Of a stretch of DNA of 6,445 nucleotides, positions 1 to 5,801 are shown one piece after another. The translations under genes and the position numbers were made by a program. The stretch is from Betaproteobacteria bacterium (GTDB lineage: Bacteria; Pseudomonadota; Gammaproteobacteria; Burkholderiales; Burkholderiaceae_C): positions 1-6,445 of the forward strand of contig VBCQ01000173.1 of assembly GCA_005882155.1 (NCBI GenBank). Reading direction: 5' to 3'. Position 1 is the stretch's first letter. Every line of letters begins with the position of its first letter. The notes under the pieces are model-generated. The model saw only the letters and a list, made by a program, of their open reading frames with translations, was not told where the DNA came from and made no database searches.

Positions 1-579
1 GAACCCGTGCGCATCGGTGTCGTCTCGGTCAGCGACCGTGCATCGAGCGGCGTCTACGAAGACAAGGGCATCCCGGCGCTGAAGGATTGGCTGAGCCGCG
101 CGGTGTGCAACCCGATGAGCTGGGAGACGCGGCTGATCCCCGACGAGCAAGACGCGATCAGCGCGGCACTGCGCGAGCTCATCGACGCAGCGCATTGCGA
201 CCTCGTGCTGACGACCGGCGGCACCGGCCCGGCGCCGCGCGACGTGACGCCCGAAGCGACGCTCGCCGTGGCCGACAAGCTGATGCCAGGTTTCGGCGAG
301 CAGATGCGGCAGATCAGCCTGAATTTCGTTGCGACCGCGATCCTGTCGCGCCAAGTCGCGGTGATCCGCGGCAAGGCGCTGATCATCAACCTGCCGGGCC
401 AGCCGAAGTCGATCGCCGAGACACTAGCAGGCCTGCCGAACGCGCAGCCGCCGGTGCATGGCATCTTCGCCGCGGTGCCGTACTGCGTCGACTTGATCGG
501 CGGGCCGTACATCGAATGCGATGCGGCGGTGTGCAAAGCGTTTCGGCCGAAGTCAGCGCAACGCCCGACGCCCGCCTGA
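1..579 (+). CDS. mog: Molybdopterin adenylyltransferase (Mog), 5' end probably cut by the window
   Basis: Mog adenylates molybdopterin with ATP just before molybdate insertion by MoeA, in cytoplasmic molybdenum-cofactor synthesis. The protein starts with the family opening RIGVVSVSDRASSGVYEDKG. It then has the MPT-binding loop TTGGTGPAPRDVTPEAT, followed by MPGFGEQMRQISL, AILSRQVAVIRGKALI and NLPGQPKSI, and ends with VHGIFAAVPYC and FRPKSAQR. All of these match E. coli Mog (about 195 aa) almost end to end. The frame is open to base 1 (GAA CCC GTG), so the true start is probably a few codons upstream. The GTG at position 7 is the only start visible here, and no ribosome site can be judged. About 190 residues are present, so nearly the whole protein is in view. 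Mog is preferred over MoaB because of the length and the MPGFGEQMR and FRPKSA segments. The stop directly touches the stop of convergent cysE. Confidence 0.93.
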   Translation, partial: EPVRIGVVSVSDRASSGVYEDKGIPALKDWLSRAVCNPMSWETRLIPDEQDAISAALRELIDAAHCDLVLTTGGTGPAPRDVTPEATLAVADKLMPGFGEQMRQISLNFVATAILSRQVAVIRGKALIINLPGQPKSIAETLAGLPNAQPPVHGIFAAVPYCVDLIGGPYIECDAAVCKAFRPKSAQRPTPA

Positions 580-1350
580 TCACTTCACTAGCTGCTTCAA
601 ATGCTCCGCGTCGAAGCCTTCGGTCGTCTGCGCATCGCTAGGCACACAAGGCTCTTCCGGCTTGGCGGCCGACAGCTTCTCGATCGCTTTCCACAACAGC
701 GCGATCTGGTGCTCGTGACCTGATGCGTGATCGATGAGGCCGCGCATCGCTTGCGCGACCGGGTCGTCGCCCTGCGTCACACCGTAGGCCGAGAAGCCCA
801 TCTTCGCCGCCGTCGCTTCGCGCACTGCATCGGTCTCGGCATGCAGGATGCGCGCCGGGTTGCCGACCGCTGTCGCGCCCGGCGGCACGGCCTTGAGCAC
901 GACAGCGCTCGACCCGACGCGCGCACCGTCACCGACGGTGAAGCCGCCGAGCACCTGCGAATTGGCGCCGACGATCACGCCGCGACCCAAGGTCGGGTGC
1001 CGCTTGGCGCCTTTCACGATCGAGGTGCCGCCCAAGGTCACGCCTTGATAGATCGTGCACTCGTCGCCGATCTCGGCCGTCTCGCCGACCACGACGCCCA
1101 TGCCGTGGTCGATGAAGACACGGTGTCCGATCGTCGCGCCCGGATGAATCTCGATGCCGGTGAGAAAGCGCGCCAGGTTCGAGATGAAGCGTGCGGTGAC
1201 GTGCCAGCCATGGGTCCAGCAGCGGTGCGCCCAGCGGTGCAGCACCAGCGCATGCAGGCCCGGATAACAGGTCAACACCTCCCACGTCGAGCGCGCCGCG
1301 GGGTCGCGCTCAAGGATGCAGGCGATGTCTTCTCGAAGTCGCTGGAACAT
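580..1350 (-). CDS. cysE: Serine O-acetyltransferase, short type (CysE)
   Basis: This cytoplasmic enzyme transfers acetyl from acetyl-CoA to L-serine, giving O-acetylserine for cysteine synthesis. It has 256 residues. An N-terminal helical part (about 1-62, FQRLREDIACILERDPAARS) is followed by a left-handed beta-helix of hexapeptide repeats (about 66-168). Key motifs are IDHGMGVVVGETAEIGD (His82, the equivalent of E. coli catalytic His158), GVTLGGT, KRHPTLG (His118) and VGNPARI. The short N-terminus and GIEIHPGA, with Glu67 where E. coli has Asp143, are typical of the short SrpH/EpsC-like form. The tail from about residue 180 is polar and less conserved. The ATG at 1350 gives the expected MFQRLRED start, but no convincing Shine-Dalgarno precedes it. 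The gene lies 70 bp downstream of trmJ on the same strand and may be co-transcribed or use its own promoter in that gap. Confidence 0.95.
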   Translation of the reverse strand: MFQRLREDIACILERDPAARSTWEVLTCYPGLHALVLHRWAHRCWTHGWHVTARFISNLARFLTGIEIHPGATIGHRVFIDHGMGVVVGETAEIGDECTIYQGVTLGGTSIVKGAKRHPTLGRGVIVGANSQVLGGFTVGDGARVGSSAVVLKAVPPGATAVGNPARILHAETDAVREATAAKMGFSAYGVTQGDDPVAQAMRGLIDHASGHEHQIALLWKAIEKLSAAKPEEPCVPSDAQTTEGFDAEHLKQLVK

Positions 1351-1378
1351 GTTGCGTGCAATGGATCCGGGGCGTTCG

Positions 1379-1384
1379 AGTGTA
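1379..1384 (-). promoter_or_regulatory. Candidate -10 box for cysE
   Basis: Read on the minus strand, the trmJ-cysE gap contains GCTACACTCG. TACACT resembles a sigma-70 -10 box (TATAAT) and lies about 28 bases upstream of the cysE start codon. No good -35 sequence is found at a 16-18 base spacing, so this is only a weak candidate for an internal promoter. Confidence 0.25.
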
Positions 1385-1420
1385 GCGGCGGGTGCCGAGC
1401 CGCGCTGCCAGCAAGGGCGC

Positions 1421-2143
1421 TCACTCGTCCTTCACGATCGCCCGCGCAATGCCGCGCAGGATGTGCACCTCTTCGGGCGTCAGCTGCGCGCGGTTGAAGA
1501 GTTGGTTCAGACGCGGCATCAGTTTCTTCGGTGCTGCTGGGTCGAGAAAGCCAATCGCCGTCAGCGCCTTCTGCCAATGGTCGAGCAGGCCTTGCACCGC
1601 GACCGCGTCGGCGCGCGCGGGCGGCAGCGTGCGCGGCTGGACCTTGAAGCCGCCGAGCGACTGACGCCAGTCGTAGGCGAGCAGCTGAACCGCCTGCGCC
1701 AAGTTCAGCGAGCCGTAGTCGGCGTGCGTCGGGATGCTGAGGCAGGCATGGCAGCGGTACACATCGTCGTTGCTCATGCCGAAGCGCTCGGAACCGAATA
1801 CGAGCGCGACGCGCTGCGCCTGCTGGCTGAGGCTCGCGAAGAGCTCGCGCGGCGCCTGCGTCGGCGGGCCGAAGTCGCGCGGCGTCATCGCAGTCGCGCA
1901 GGCGAATGTGATCCCATCGAGCGCATCGGTCAGCGTATCGACGACGCGCGCATGCGCGAGCACATCGGTCGCGCTGCTCGCCATCGCAATCGCGTCGGCA
2001 TGGCTCAGCACATCGGCGTGGCGCGGCGCGACCAGCACCAGGTCGGTGAAGCCCATCACCTTCATCGCCCGCGCCGCAGCGCCCACGTTGCCCGGATGGC
2101 TCGTGTTGAGCAGGATGAAACGCGTTGAATCGCAGGCTTGCAT
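1421..2143 (-). CDS. trmJ: tRNA (cytidine/uridine-32-2'-O)-methyltransferase (TrmJ-like)
   Basis: This SPOUT-family enzyme uses S-adenosylmethionine to methylate the ribose 2'-OH of nucleotide 32 in tRNA anticodon loops. It has 240 residues, against 246 in E. coli TrmJ. The N-terminal RNA-binding motif FILLNTSHPGNVGAAARAMK (residues 9-28) contains the conserved Arg25. The knot motifs are VALVFGSERFGMSND (112-126) and IPTHADYGSLNLAQAVQLLAYD (137-158). The C-terminal helical extension (about 190-240: LMPRLNQLFNRAQL, EVHILRGIARAI) is the dimer-associated TrmJ tail and argues for TrmJ over other SpoU proteins. The frame is open far upstream to 2584, but homology starts at MQACDSTRFILL, so the ATG at 2143 was chosen. 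No strong Shine-Dalgarno is visible. It is divergent from suhB and followed on the same strand by cysE. Confidence 0.93.
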   Translation of the reverse strand: MQACDSTRFILLNTSHPGNVGAAARAMKVMGFTDLVLVAPRHADVLSHADAIAMASSATDVLAHARVVDTLTDALDGITFACATAMTPRDFGPPTQAPRELFASLSQQAQRVALVFGSERFGMSNDDVYRCHACLSIPTHADYGSLNLAQAVQLLAYDWRQSLGGFKVQPRTLPPARADAVAVQGLLDHWQKALTAIGFLDPAAPKKLMPRLNQLFNRAQLTPEEVHILRGIARAIVKDE

Positions 2144-2239
2144 GAGGCGCCGGGTAAAATTGCGATTATCGGCAGAGCGTTCGCTTCTGCCCCCGCTCTT
2201 TCCCCCCGCCAGTCCACGTTCCCCGCCCAAGGTTGCCCC
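2144..2239. promoter_or_regulatory. Divergent promoter region between trmJ and suhB
   Basis: This 96-bp spacer must hold the start signals for both divergent genes. On the plus strand TAAAAT (2155-2160) is a good -10 match that would give suhB a leader of roughly 70 bases. On the minus strand GATAAT (complement of 2165-2170) would give trmJ a leader of only about 15 bases. The two boxes are 4 bp apart, so polymerases on the two promoters would compete. I find no clear -35 sequence for either, so the assignment rests on the -10 matches and the position. Confidence 0.4.
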
Positions 2240-3190
2240 ATGTCGCAAGCGCTTCATCCCATGCTCAACATCGCCATCAAGGCGGCACGCGCAGCAGGGG
2301 CCATCATCAACCGCGCATCGCTGGACCTCGACCTGTTGAAGGTCAACACCAAGTCGCCGAACGACTTCGTCACCGAGGTCGACCAAGCCGCCGAGCAGGC
2401 GATCATCGACGTACTGCTCACCGCGTATCCCGGCCACGGCATCCTCGCCGAAGAATCGGGCCGCGCGCATGGCGCGAAGGACAGCGACTACCTCTGGATC
2501 ATCGACCCGCTCGACGGCACGACCAACTTCATCCACGGCTTTCCGGTCTATGCCGTGTCGATCGCACTCGCTCTGAAGAGCCAAGTGCAGCAGGCCGTCG
2601 TCTACGACCCGACGCGCAACGACTTGTTCTACGCGTCGAAGGGGCGCGGCGCATTTCTCAACGACAAGCGCCTGCGCGTCTCCAAGCGCAACCGCATGGC
2701 CGATTCATTGGTCGGCACCGGCTTTCCATTCCGCAAGGGCGACAACTTCAAGCGCTACGTGCAGATGTTCGAAGCGGTGATGCAGAACTGCGCTGGCCTG
2801 CGCCGTCCCGGCGCCGCGGCGCTCGACCTCTGCTACGTCGCCGCCGGCTGCTACGACGGCTTCTTCGAGACCGGCCTCAACCCCTGGGACATCGCCGCCG
2901 GCTCGCTGATGATCACCGAGGCCGGCGGCCTGATCGGCAACTTCACCGGTGAAGCTGACTACCTGTACCAGCGCGAAGTCGTGGCCGGCAACCCGAAGAT
3001 CTACGGCCAGCTGGTGCAGATCCTCGCGCCCTACACGCGGGTCATCAAGGGCGATGAGCCGGCGCCGCACGAAGCACCGGCGCTGACGCCGGAGATGGCA
3101 CTGGCGGCCACGGTCAGCAAGCTGTCCGATGCTTCGACAACGTCACCGAAGCGCGGGCCGGTGCGGGTTCGCAAGGCCGGCGCGGTCTGA
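2240..3190 (+). CDS. suhB: Inositol-1-monophosphatase family protein (SuhB) with extended C-terminus
   Basis: This is an Mg2+-dependent phosphatase fold. In E. coli, SuhB hydrolyses inositol monophosphate and also works with NusA in rRNA antitermination; that second role is inferred here only by orthology. It has 316 residues. Metal and catalytic motifs are EESG (Glu71), WIIDPLDGTTNF (Asp89, Asp92) and GLNPWDIAAG (Asp217), all intact. The openings HPMLNIAIKAARAAGAII and NDFVTEVDQAAE match E. coli SuhB closely. The body ends near residue 267 (QILAPYTRVIKG). The rest is an Ala/Pro/Lys/Arg-rich tail ending KRGPVRVRKAGAV, longer than the 267-residue E. coli protein; such tails occur in related betaproteobacteria. 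The ATG at 2240 is preferred over an in-frame ATG at 2138, because homology begins here and AAGG lies 7 bases upstream. Its 3' end is overlapped antisense by the extended amidase frame. Confidence 0.94.
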   Translation: MSQALHPMLNIAIKAARAAGAIINRASLDLDLLKVNTKSPNDFVTEVDQAAEQAIIDVLLTAYPGHGILAEESGRAHGAKDSDYLWIIDPLDGTTNFIHGFPVYAVSIALALKSQVQQAVVYDPTRNDLFYASKGRGAFLNDKRLRVSKRNRMADSLVGTGFPFRKGDNFKRYVQMFEAVMQNCAGLRRPGAAALDLCYVAAGCYDGFFETGLNPWDIAAGSLMITEAGGLIGNFTGEADYLYQREVVAGNPKIYGQLVQILAPYTRVIKGDEPAPHEAPALTPEMALAATVSKLSDASTTSPKRGPVRVRKAGAV

Positions 3191-4701
3191 GGAGCCGTCA
3201 CAGCGCAGGCGCGGGCAAGCGTCCCAGCAGCGCTTCGATCGCCGATGCCGACCGGCAATCCGGCCGCCGTCAACCCCGCGGGGATCGACAGGCCCGGGAT
3301 GCCGGCGTTGCTTCCCGGATCGGTGTTGCGGATGAACGTGCCGAAGGTGTCGACCGGCGGGCCGCCGTTGATCGACACCGTTCCCGATCCGTTGACGGCG
3401 TCGATCGTCGCCGCGGGCAGGATGGTGGTGGGGAACAAGATGGCGTCGAGCGCGTTGTCGGCGAAGTAGCTCGCGTACAGCGCCTGCAGCGCCGGGCGAT
3501 ATACGCCGACGGCCGCCGCGTACTGCGCGCCGAACACATCGGCCAGCACCGCGCCGTAGGCGCCCTTGACGTCCGGGCTCGCAATCTGCGCCGCGATGTC
3601 GGCGAGCGTCACACCGGCGATGCCCGACGCCGCGAGGTAGGCCGGCATGTCGGCGTTCGGCTCGTGAAGCGCGACCGGGAACGACACCTGGTCGTTCAGC
3701 GCGGTGAGCCCGACGATGTCGACATCGACGAGCACGACGCCTGCGTTGACAAGTTTCGTACGCACTGCGTCCATGACGACCGACAGCGAATTGTCGAGTC
3801 CGTTCCAGAACGTCGCCGGAGTCCCGAGCCGCAGGCCTCGCAGTGGAATCGCCGCCGCGATCGGCGTGCCGGTGATCACCGAGTCGAGCAGCGCCACGTC
3901 GGCCACCGTGCGACCCATTGGACCGACAGTGTCGCGGGTATGGCTGATCGGCACGACGGCGTTGGTGTCGGTGTATCGACGCTCGGCGCCACCGTTGCCG
4001 ACCGAGGGACGCAACCCCGCGGTCCCCGTCAACGCGGCAGGCACACGCGTCGAGCCACCGGTATCGGTGCCGAGACCACACGCGACCATTCGCGCGGCAA
4101 TCGCGACCGCCGTGCCGCCCGACGAGCCTCCGGGAATGCGCGTCGTGTCATACGGGTTCCTCACCGGTCCGGCGAACGGGCTGAGGTTCGTGCTCGTGAT
4201 CCCGAATGCGAGCTCGTGCATGTTCGTCTTGCCGAGCACGATCGCGCCCGCGTCGATCAGCTTCTGCAGCGACGGCGCCGTCGTCATCGGAACCGCGTTG
4301 CGCAGCGCCGGCGTGCCTGCCGTCGTCGGCAGGTCTTTCATGTTGATGTTGTCCTTGACCACGATCGCGAGACCGGCCAGCGGCGGCAAGCTGCTGCCGG
4401 CACTGTGCGCGGCGTCGATCCGCCGCGCAGCGTCGAGCGCACCGGTCTTGTTGAGCGTGATGAACGCATGAAGGTCCTGTCGCCGCTCGGCCTGCGCAAT
4501 CAGCGCCAGTGCATAGGCTTCGGCCGACATCCCTCCGTCGCGAATGGCAGCCACCGCCTCGGCCGCAGTCATCTCGCGCATCTCGGCGTCGCTCAGCTCG
4601 GAGTGCCCGCCGCAGGCGATCAGCAACGGGCCGAAAGCGGCGGCGGCGCCGAGCGCGGACGAGGTCTTCAGGAAGCGGCGGCGCTCGAGCGAGGTGTCCA
4701 T
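3031..4701 (-). CDS. Tat-exported amidase-signature hydrolase, C-terminus frameshifted
   Basis: This is an amidase-signature enzyme that hydrolyses a carboxamide; the substrate is unknown. The core resembles mandelamide and indoleacetamide hydrolases. The first 30 residues are a twin-arginine signal (ERRRFLKTSSALG) and a hydrophobic stretch ending in the lipobox LIAC (Cys30), suggesting Tat export and lipidation. The Ser-cisSer-Lys triad is complete: Lys116 in VVKDN, Ser193 in PGGSSGG, Ser217 in GTDTGGS. HELAFGITSTN and VRNPYDTTRIPGG also fit. The ATG at 4701 follows GGAGA with a 5-base spacer. After GLPVGIG (481-487) the family pattern stops. Residues 488-556 look random, and their last part is antisense to suhB up to a TAG at 3031. 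The expected ending survives in another frame at 3198-3242. I infer a deletion of 3n+2 bases. The active site is intact, but folding of the new tail is uncertain, so this may be a recent pseudogene. Confidence 0.85.
   Translation of the reverse strand: MDTSLERRRFLKTSSALGAAAAFGPLLIACGGHSELSDAEMREMTAAEAVAAIRDGGMSAEAYALALIAQAERRQDLHAFITLNKTGALDAARRIDAAHSAGSSLPPLAGLAIVVKDNINMKDLPTTAGTPALRNAVPMTTAPSLQKLIDAGAIVLGKTNMHELAFGITSTNLSPFAGPVRNPYDTTRIPGGSSGGTAVAIAARMVACGLGTDTGGSTRVPAALTGTAGLRPSVGNGGAERRYTDTNAVVPISHTRDTVGPMGRTVADVALLDSVITGTPIAAAIPLRGLRLGTPATFWNGLDNSLSVVMDAVRTKLVNAGVVLVDVDIVGLTALNDQVSFPVALHEPNADMPAYLAASGIAGVTLADIAAQIASPDVKGAYGAVLADVFGAQYAAAVGVYRPALQALYASYFADNALDAILFPTTILPAATIDAVNGSGTVSINGGPPVDTFGTFIRNTDPGSNAGIPGLSIPAGLTAAGLPVGIGDRSAAGTLARACAVTAPQTAPALRTRTGPRFGDVVEASDSLLTVAASAISGVSAGASCGAGSSPLMTRV
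3198..3242 (-). other. Remnant of the original amidase C-terminus, out of frame
   Basis: In the minus-strand frame one base away from the amidase frame, these bases read AIEALLGRLPAPAL followed by TGA. This is the kind of ending I expect for such amidases, after a GLPVGI...GSDRxLLAIG segment that is missing here. With this stop the gene would end 7 bp from the suhB stop, a normal compact convergent arrangement. The match to the family is from memory and was not searched. Confidence 0.65.
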
Positions 4702-4706
4702 GCGTG

Positions 4707-4711
4707 TCTCC
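4707..4711 (-). promoter_or_regulatory. Ribosome binding site of the amidase gene
   Basis: GGAGA on the minus strand, 5 bases before the ATG at 4701. It supports this start and therefore the complete Tat signal peptide. Confidence 0.6.
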
Positions 4712-4790
4712 GTGACGGTCGATGCGCCACACGATAGACACCGCTCGCCATCGTCACCATCCTCGTGAATGACGATGCCGCGACAGGCTT

Positions 4791-4821
4791 AGAACCTATC
4801 CGTGAATAAGACGGCCCTGCG
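4791..4821 (+). repeat. Left terminal inverted repeat
   Basis: 31 bases starting AGAACCTATCCGTGAATAAG and continuing to ACGGCCCTGCG. They match the reverse complement of 5028-5058 except at 4804, where G stands opposite the partner's T. Confidence 0.85.
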
Positions 4822-4921
4822 CCGGTGCCAAATCGGGTGCAGGCGTAGGCGCAAGACGCGCCGTGGTGCTTTGCACCACAAGCGGCTTGCAACACCCGCC
4901 TGCGCCCGATTTGGCGCCGGC
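4821..4921 (+). repeat. Hairpin arm 1 of the palindromic element
   Basis: The outer stem pairs 4821-4844 with 4898-4921 (22 of 24 matching; the strands contain CCAAATCGGG and CCCGATTTGG). The tip is a perfect 7-bp stem, GTGGTGC/GCACCAC (4863-4869 with 4873-4879), closing a TTT loop. Between them GCAAGACGC and GCGGCTTGC pair imperfectly. No T-run follows, so it is not a classical intrinsic terminator. Confidence 0.8.
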
Positions 4922-4929
4922 CCGAAGGG

Positions 4930-5027
4930 TTGCGACTACAAAGCGCGTCTGCGGCGTTGCGAGCCTAGTCCAGGCGTAAAGCCTGGACGTCGGCCCGCGC
5001 CTTGCATCCATCGCTTTGTAGTCGCAA
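4930..5027 (+). repeat. Hairpin arm 2 of the palindromic element
   Basis: A perfect 16-bp outer stem pairs TTGCGACTACAAAGCG (4930-4945) with CGCTTTGTAGTCGCAA (5012-5027). A perfect 8-bp inner stem, GTCCAGGC/GCCTGGAC (4968-4975 with 4981-4988), closes a GTAAA loop. The right side runs directly into the right terminal repeat at 5028. Confidence 0.8.
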
Positions 5028-5058
5028 CGCAGGGCCGTCTTATTTACGGATAGGTTCT
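5028..5058 (-). repeat. Right terminal inverted repeat
   Basis: 31 bases that end ACGGATAGGTTCT on the plus strand, the reverse complement of the left repeat with one difference. The last base, 5058, is also the third base of the neighbouring gene's TAA stop codon. Confidence 0.85.
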
Positions 5059-5786
5059 TACAAGCCAAGCCGCTGAACCAGCTTCATCCTGTTGTCCACG
5101 CCGAGCTTGCGGAACGCGTGGCTGACATGGGTTCGCACCGTGCACAACGAGATGCCGAGACGGCGCGCGATCTCCTTGTCGCTCAGTCCGCACGACACGA
5201 GCTGAGCGACATCGCGCTCACGCTCGCTCAGCGCGAGCAGCGTGCTGTCGTGGACGGAAGGCGCGCCCCGCTGGCGGCAGCGGCGCAGAGCAGCGACGAA
5301 TGCGGGCCCGACGAGGTCGAGCAACTGCAGGTCGTCGCTGCTGAAGTTCGTCCGCCGACGATCGCGCCAGATACGCATGTCGCCGATGTTGTCGGCGCCG
5401 TCCCACGCATACAGGTTGACGCCCCAATGCAGTCCGTCGCGCACCAGGAAGTCGTTGAAGAACTCGGTGCGAACGAGCTGGTCCTGCGACAGCACGTCGG
5501 TTGCGCGCACCGCACGGCGATGTAGTTGCATCGCCGGCGTGATCGGGTCGTGGTACTGGAAATATCGCTCGTACTGCACGAGGTTGGCCGGATCCATGTT
5601 GATCTGCACGGCGTCGCCGAAGGCTTGCGTGATGGCATCCCAGACGTAGCTCGCGTAGTACTGGGCGCCGAGCAAGGACATCATCTGCGCACCGACGCGA
5701 GCGCGTATGTCGGCCTCGTCGAACGGCTCGGCGAGCGTGGCCATGACTTCTGCGAGCTGCTTCGTCTGCTGGTCGGTGAGGTACAT
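5058..5786 (-). CDS. LuxR-family transcriptional regulator
   Basis: This is a predicted cytoplasmic DNA-binding regulator of 242 residues. The C-terminal LuxR-type helix-turn-helix spans about 186-242, with LSERERDVAQLV, GLSDKEIARRLGIS, TVRTHVSHAFRKLGV and DNRMKLVQRL. The N-terminal region (about 1-170) is a probable PAS/GAF-like or autoinducer-type sensor. It contains YERYFQYHDPITP (72-84), whose Asp80-Pro81 recalls the DP of acyl-homoserine-lactone receptors. I cannot confirm the other ligand residues, and it is not a response regulator with a receiver domain. The ATG at 5786 follows GGAG with an 8-base spacer. It begins 15 bp after the paaZ stop on the same strand, so the two are probably co-transcribed, which makes a role linked to aromatic catabolism possible but unproven. 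The TAA stop touches the palindromic element. Confidence 0.88.
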   Translation of the reverse strand: MYLTDQQTKQLAEVMATLAEPFDEADIRARVGAQMMSLLGAQYYASYVWDAITQAFGDAVQINMDPANLVQYERYFQYHDPITPAMQLHRRAVRATDVLSQDQLVRTEFFNDFLVRDGLHWGVNLYAWDGADNIGDMRIWRDRRRTNFSSDDLQLLDLVGPAFVAALRRCRQRGAPSVHDSTLLALSERERDVAQLVSCGLSDKEIARRLGISLCTVRTHVSHAFRKLGVDNRMKLVQRLGL

Positions 5787-5794
5787 GGCACCTG

Positions 5795-5798
5795 CTCC
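5795..5798 (-). promoter_or_regulatory. Ribosome binding site of the LuxR-type gene
   Basis: GGAG on the minus strand, 8 bases before the ATG at 5786. It lies in the 15-bp gap after paaZ and supports translation from a shared transcript. Confidence 0.55.
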
Positions 5799-5801
5799 GC
5801 A

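Larger units (their letters stand above)
4791..5058. repeat. 268-bp palindromic MITE-like element with terminal inverted repeats
   Basis: The element is bounded by 31-bp inverted repeats (4791-4821 and 5028-5058, 30 of 31 matching) that begin AGAACCTATCCGT. Inside are two large hairpin arms (4821-4921 and 4930-5027), separated by a mini-hairpin CCCGAAGGG. The whole can be drawn as a cloverleaf or cruciform. No transposase is present, and the element fills most of the 356-bp gap between the amidase and luxR-type genes. TTA occurs directly at both edges (4789-4791 and 5058-5060) and could be a 3-bp target duplication, or TA a 2-bp one; this is too short to be certain. The remaining bases 4702-4790 hold only the amidase leader. 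A non-autonomous mobile element (MITE) or a REP/BIME-like intergenic repeat are the main options. Whether other copies exist cannot be seen from this window. Confidence 0.8.

Noticed and set aside
727..2128. Long plus-strand open frames opposite cysE and trmJ
   Set aside because: These are Arg/Ala-rich shadow frames typical of GC-rich DNA, without motifs; the minus-strand genes explain the region.
2138..2239. 34-residue N-terminal extension of SuhB
   Set aside because: It overlaps the trmJ start and the promoter region and does not resemble SuhB, which begins near HPMLNIA.
2144..2584. N-terminal extension of TrmJ by 147 residues
   Set aside because: The extra part is antisense to suhB and has no similarity to TrmJ; family homology starts at the ATG at 2143.
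3664..4737. 357-residue plus-strand frame opposite the amidase gene
   Set aside because: It is an Arg-rich shadow of a clearly recognisable minus-strand enzyme.
4821..5027. CRISPR array, tRNA or riboswitch in the hairpin region
   Set aside because: There are no regularly spaced direct repeats and no T-loop or CCA-like tRNA features, and it follows rather than precedes the nearest gene; the nested inverted repeats explain the pattern.
4796..5068. Open frames on both strands across the palindromic element (83 and 90 residues)
   Set aside because: They are a by-product of the inverted repeats. The products are Arg/Cys-rich, similar to each other because of the palindrome, and lack a ribosome site or family motif.
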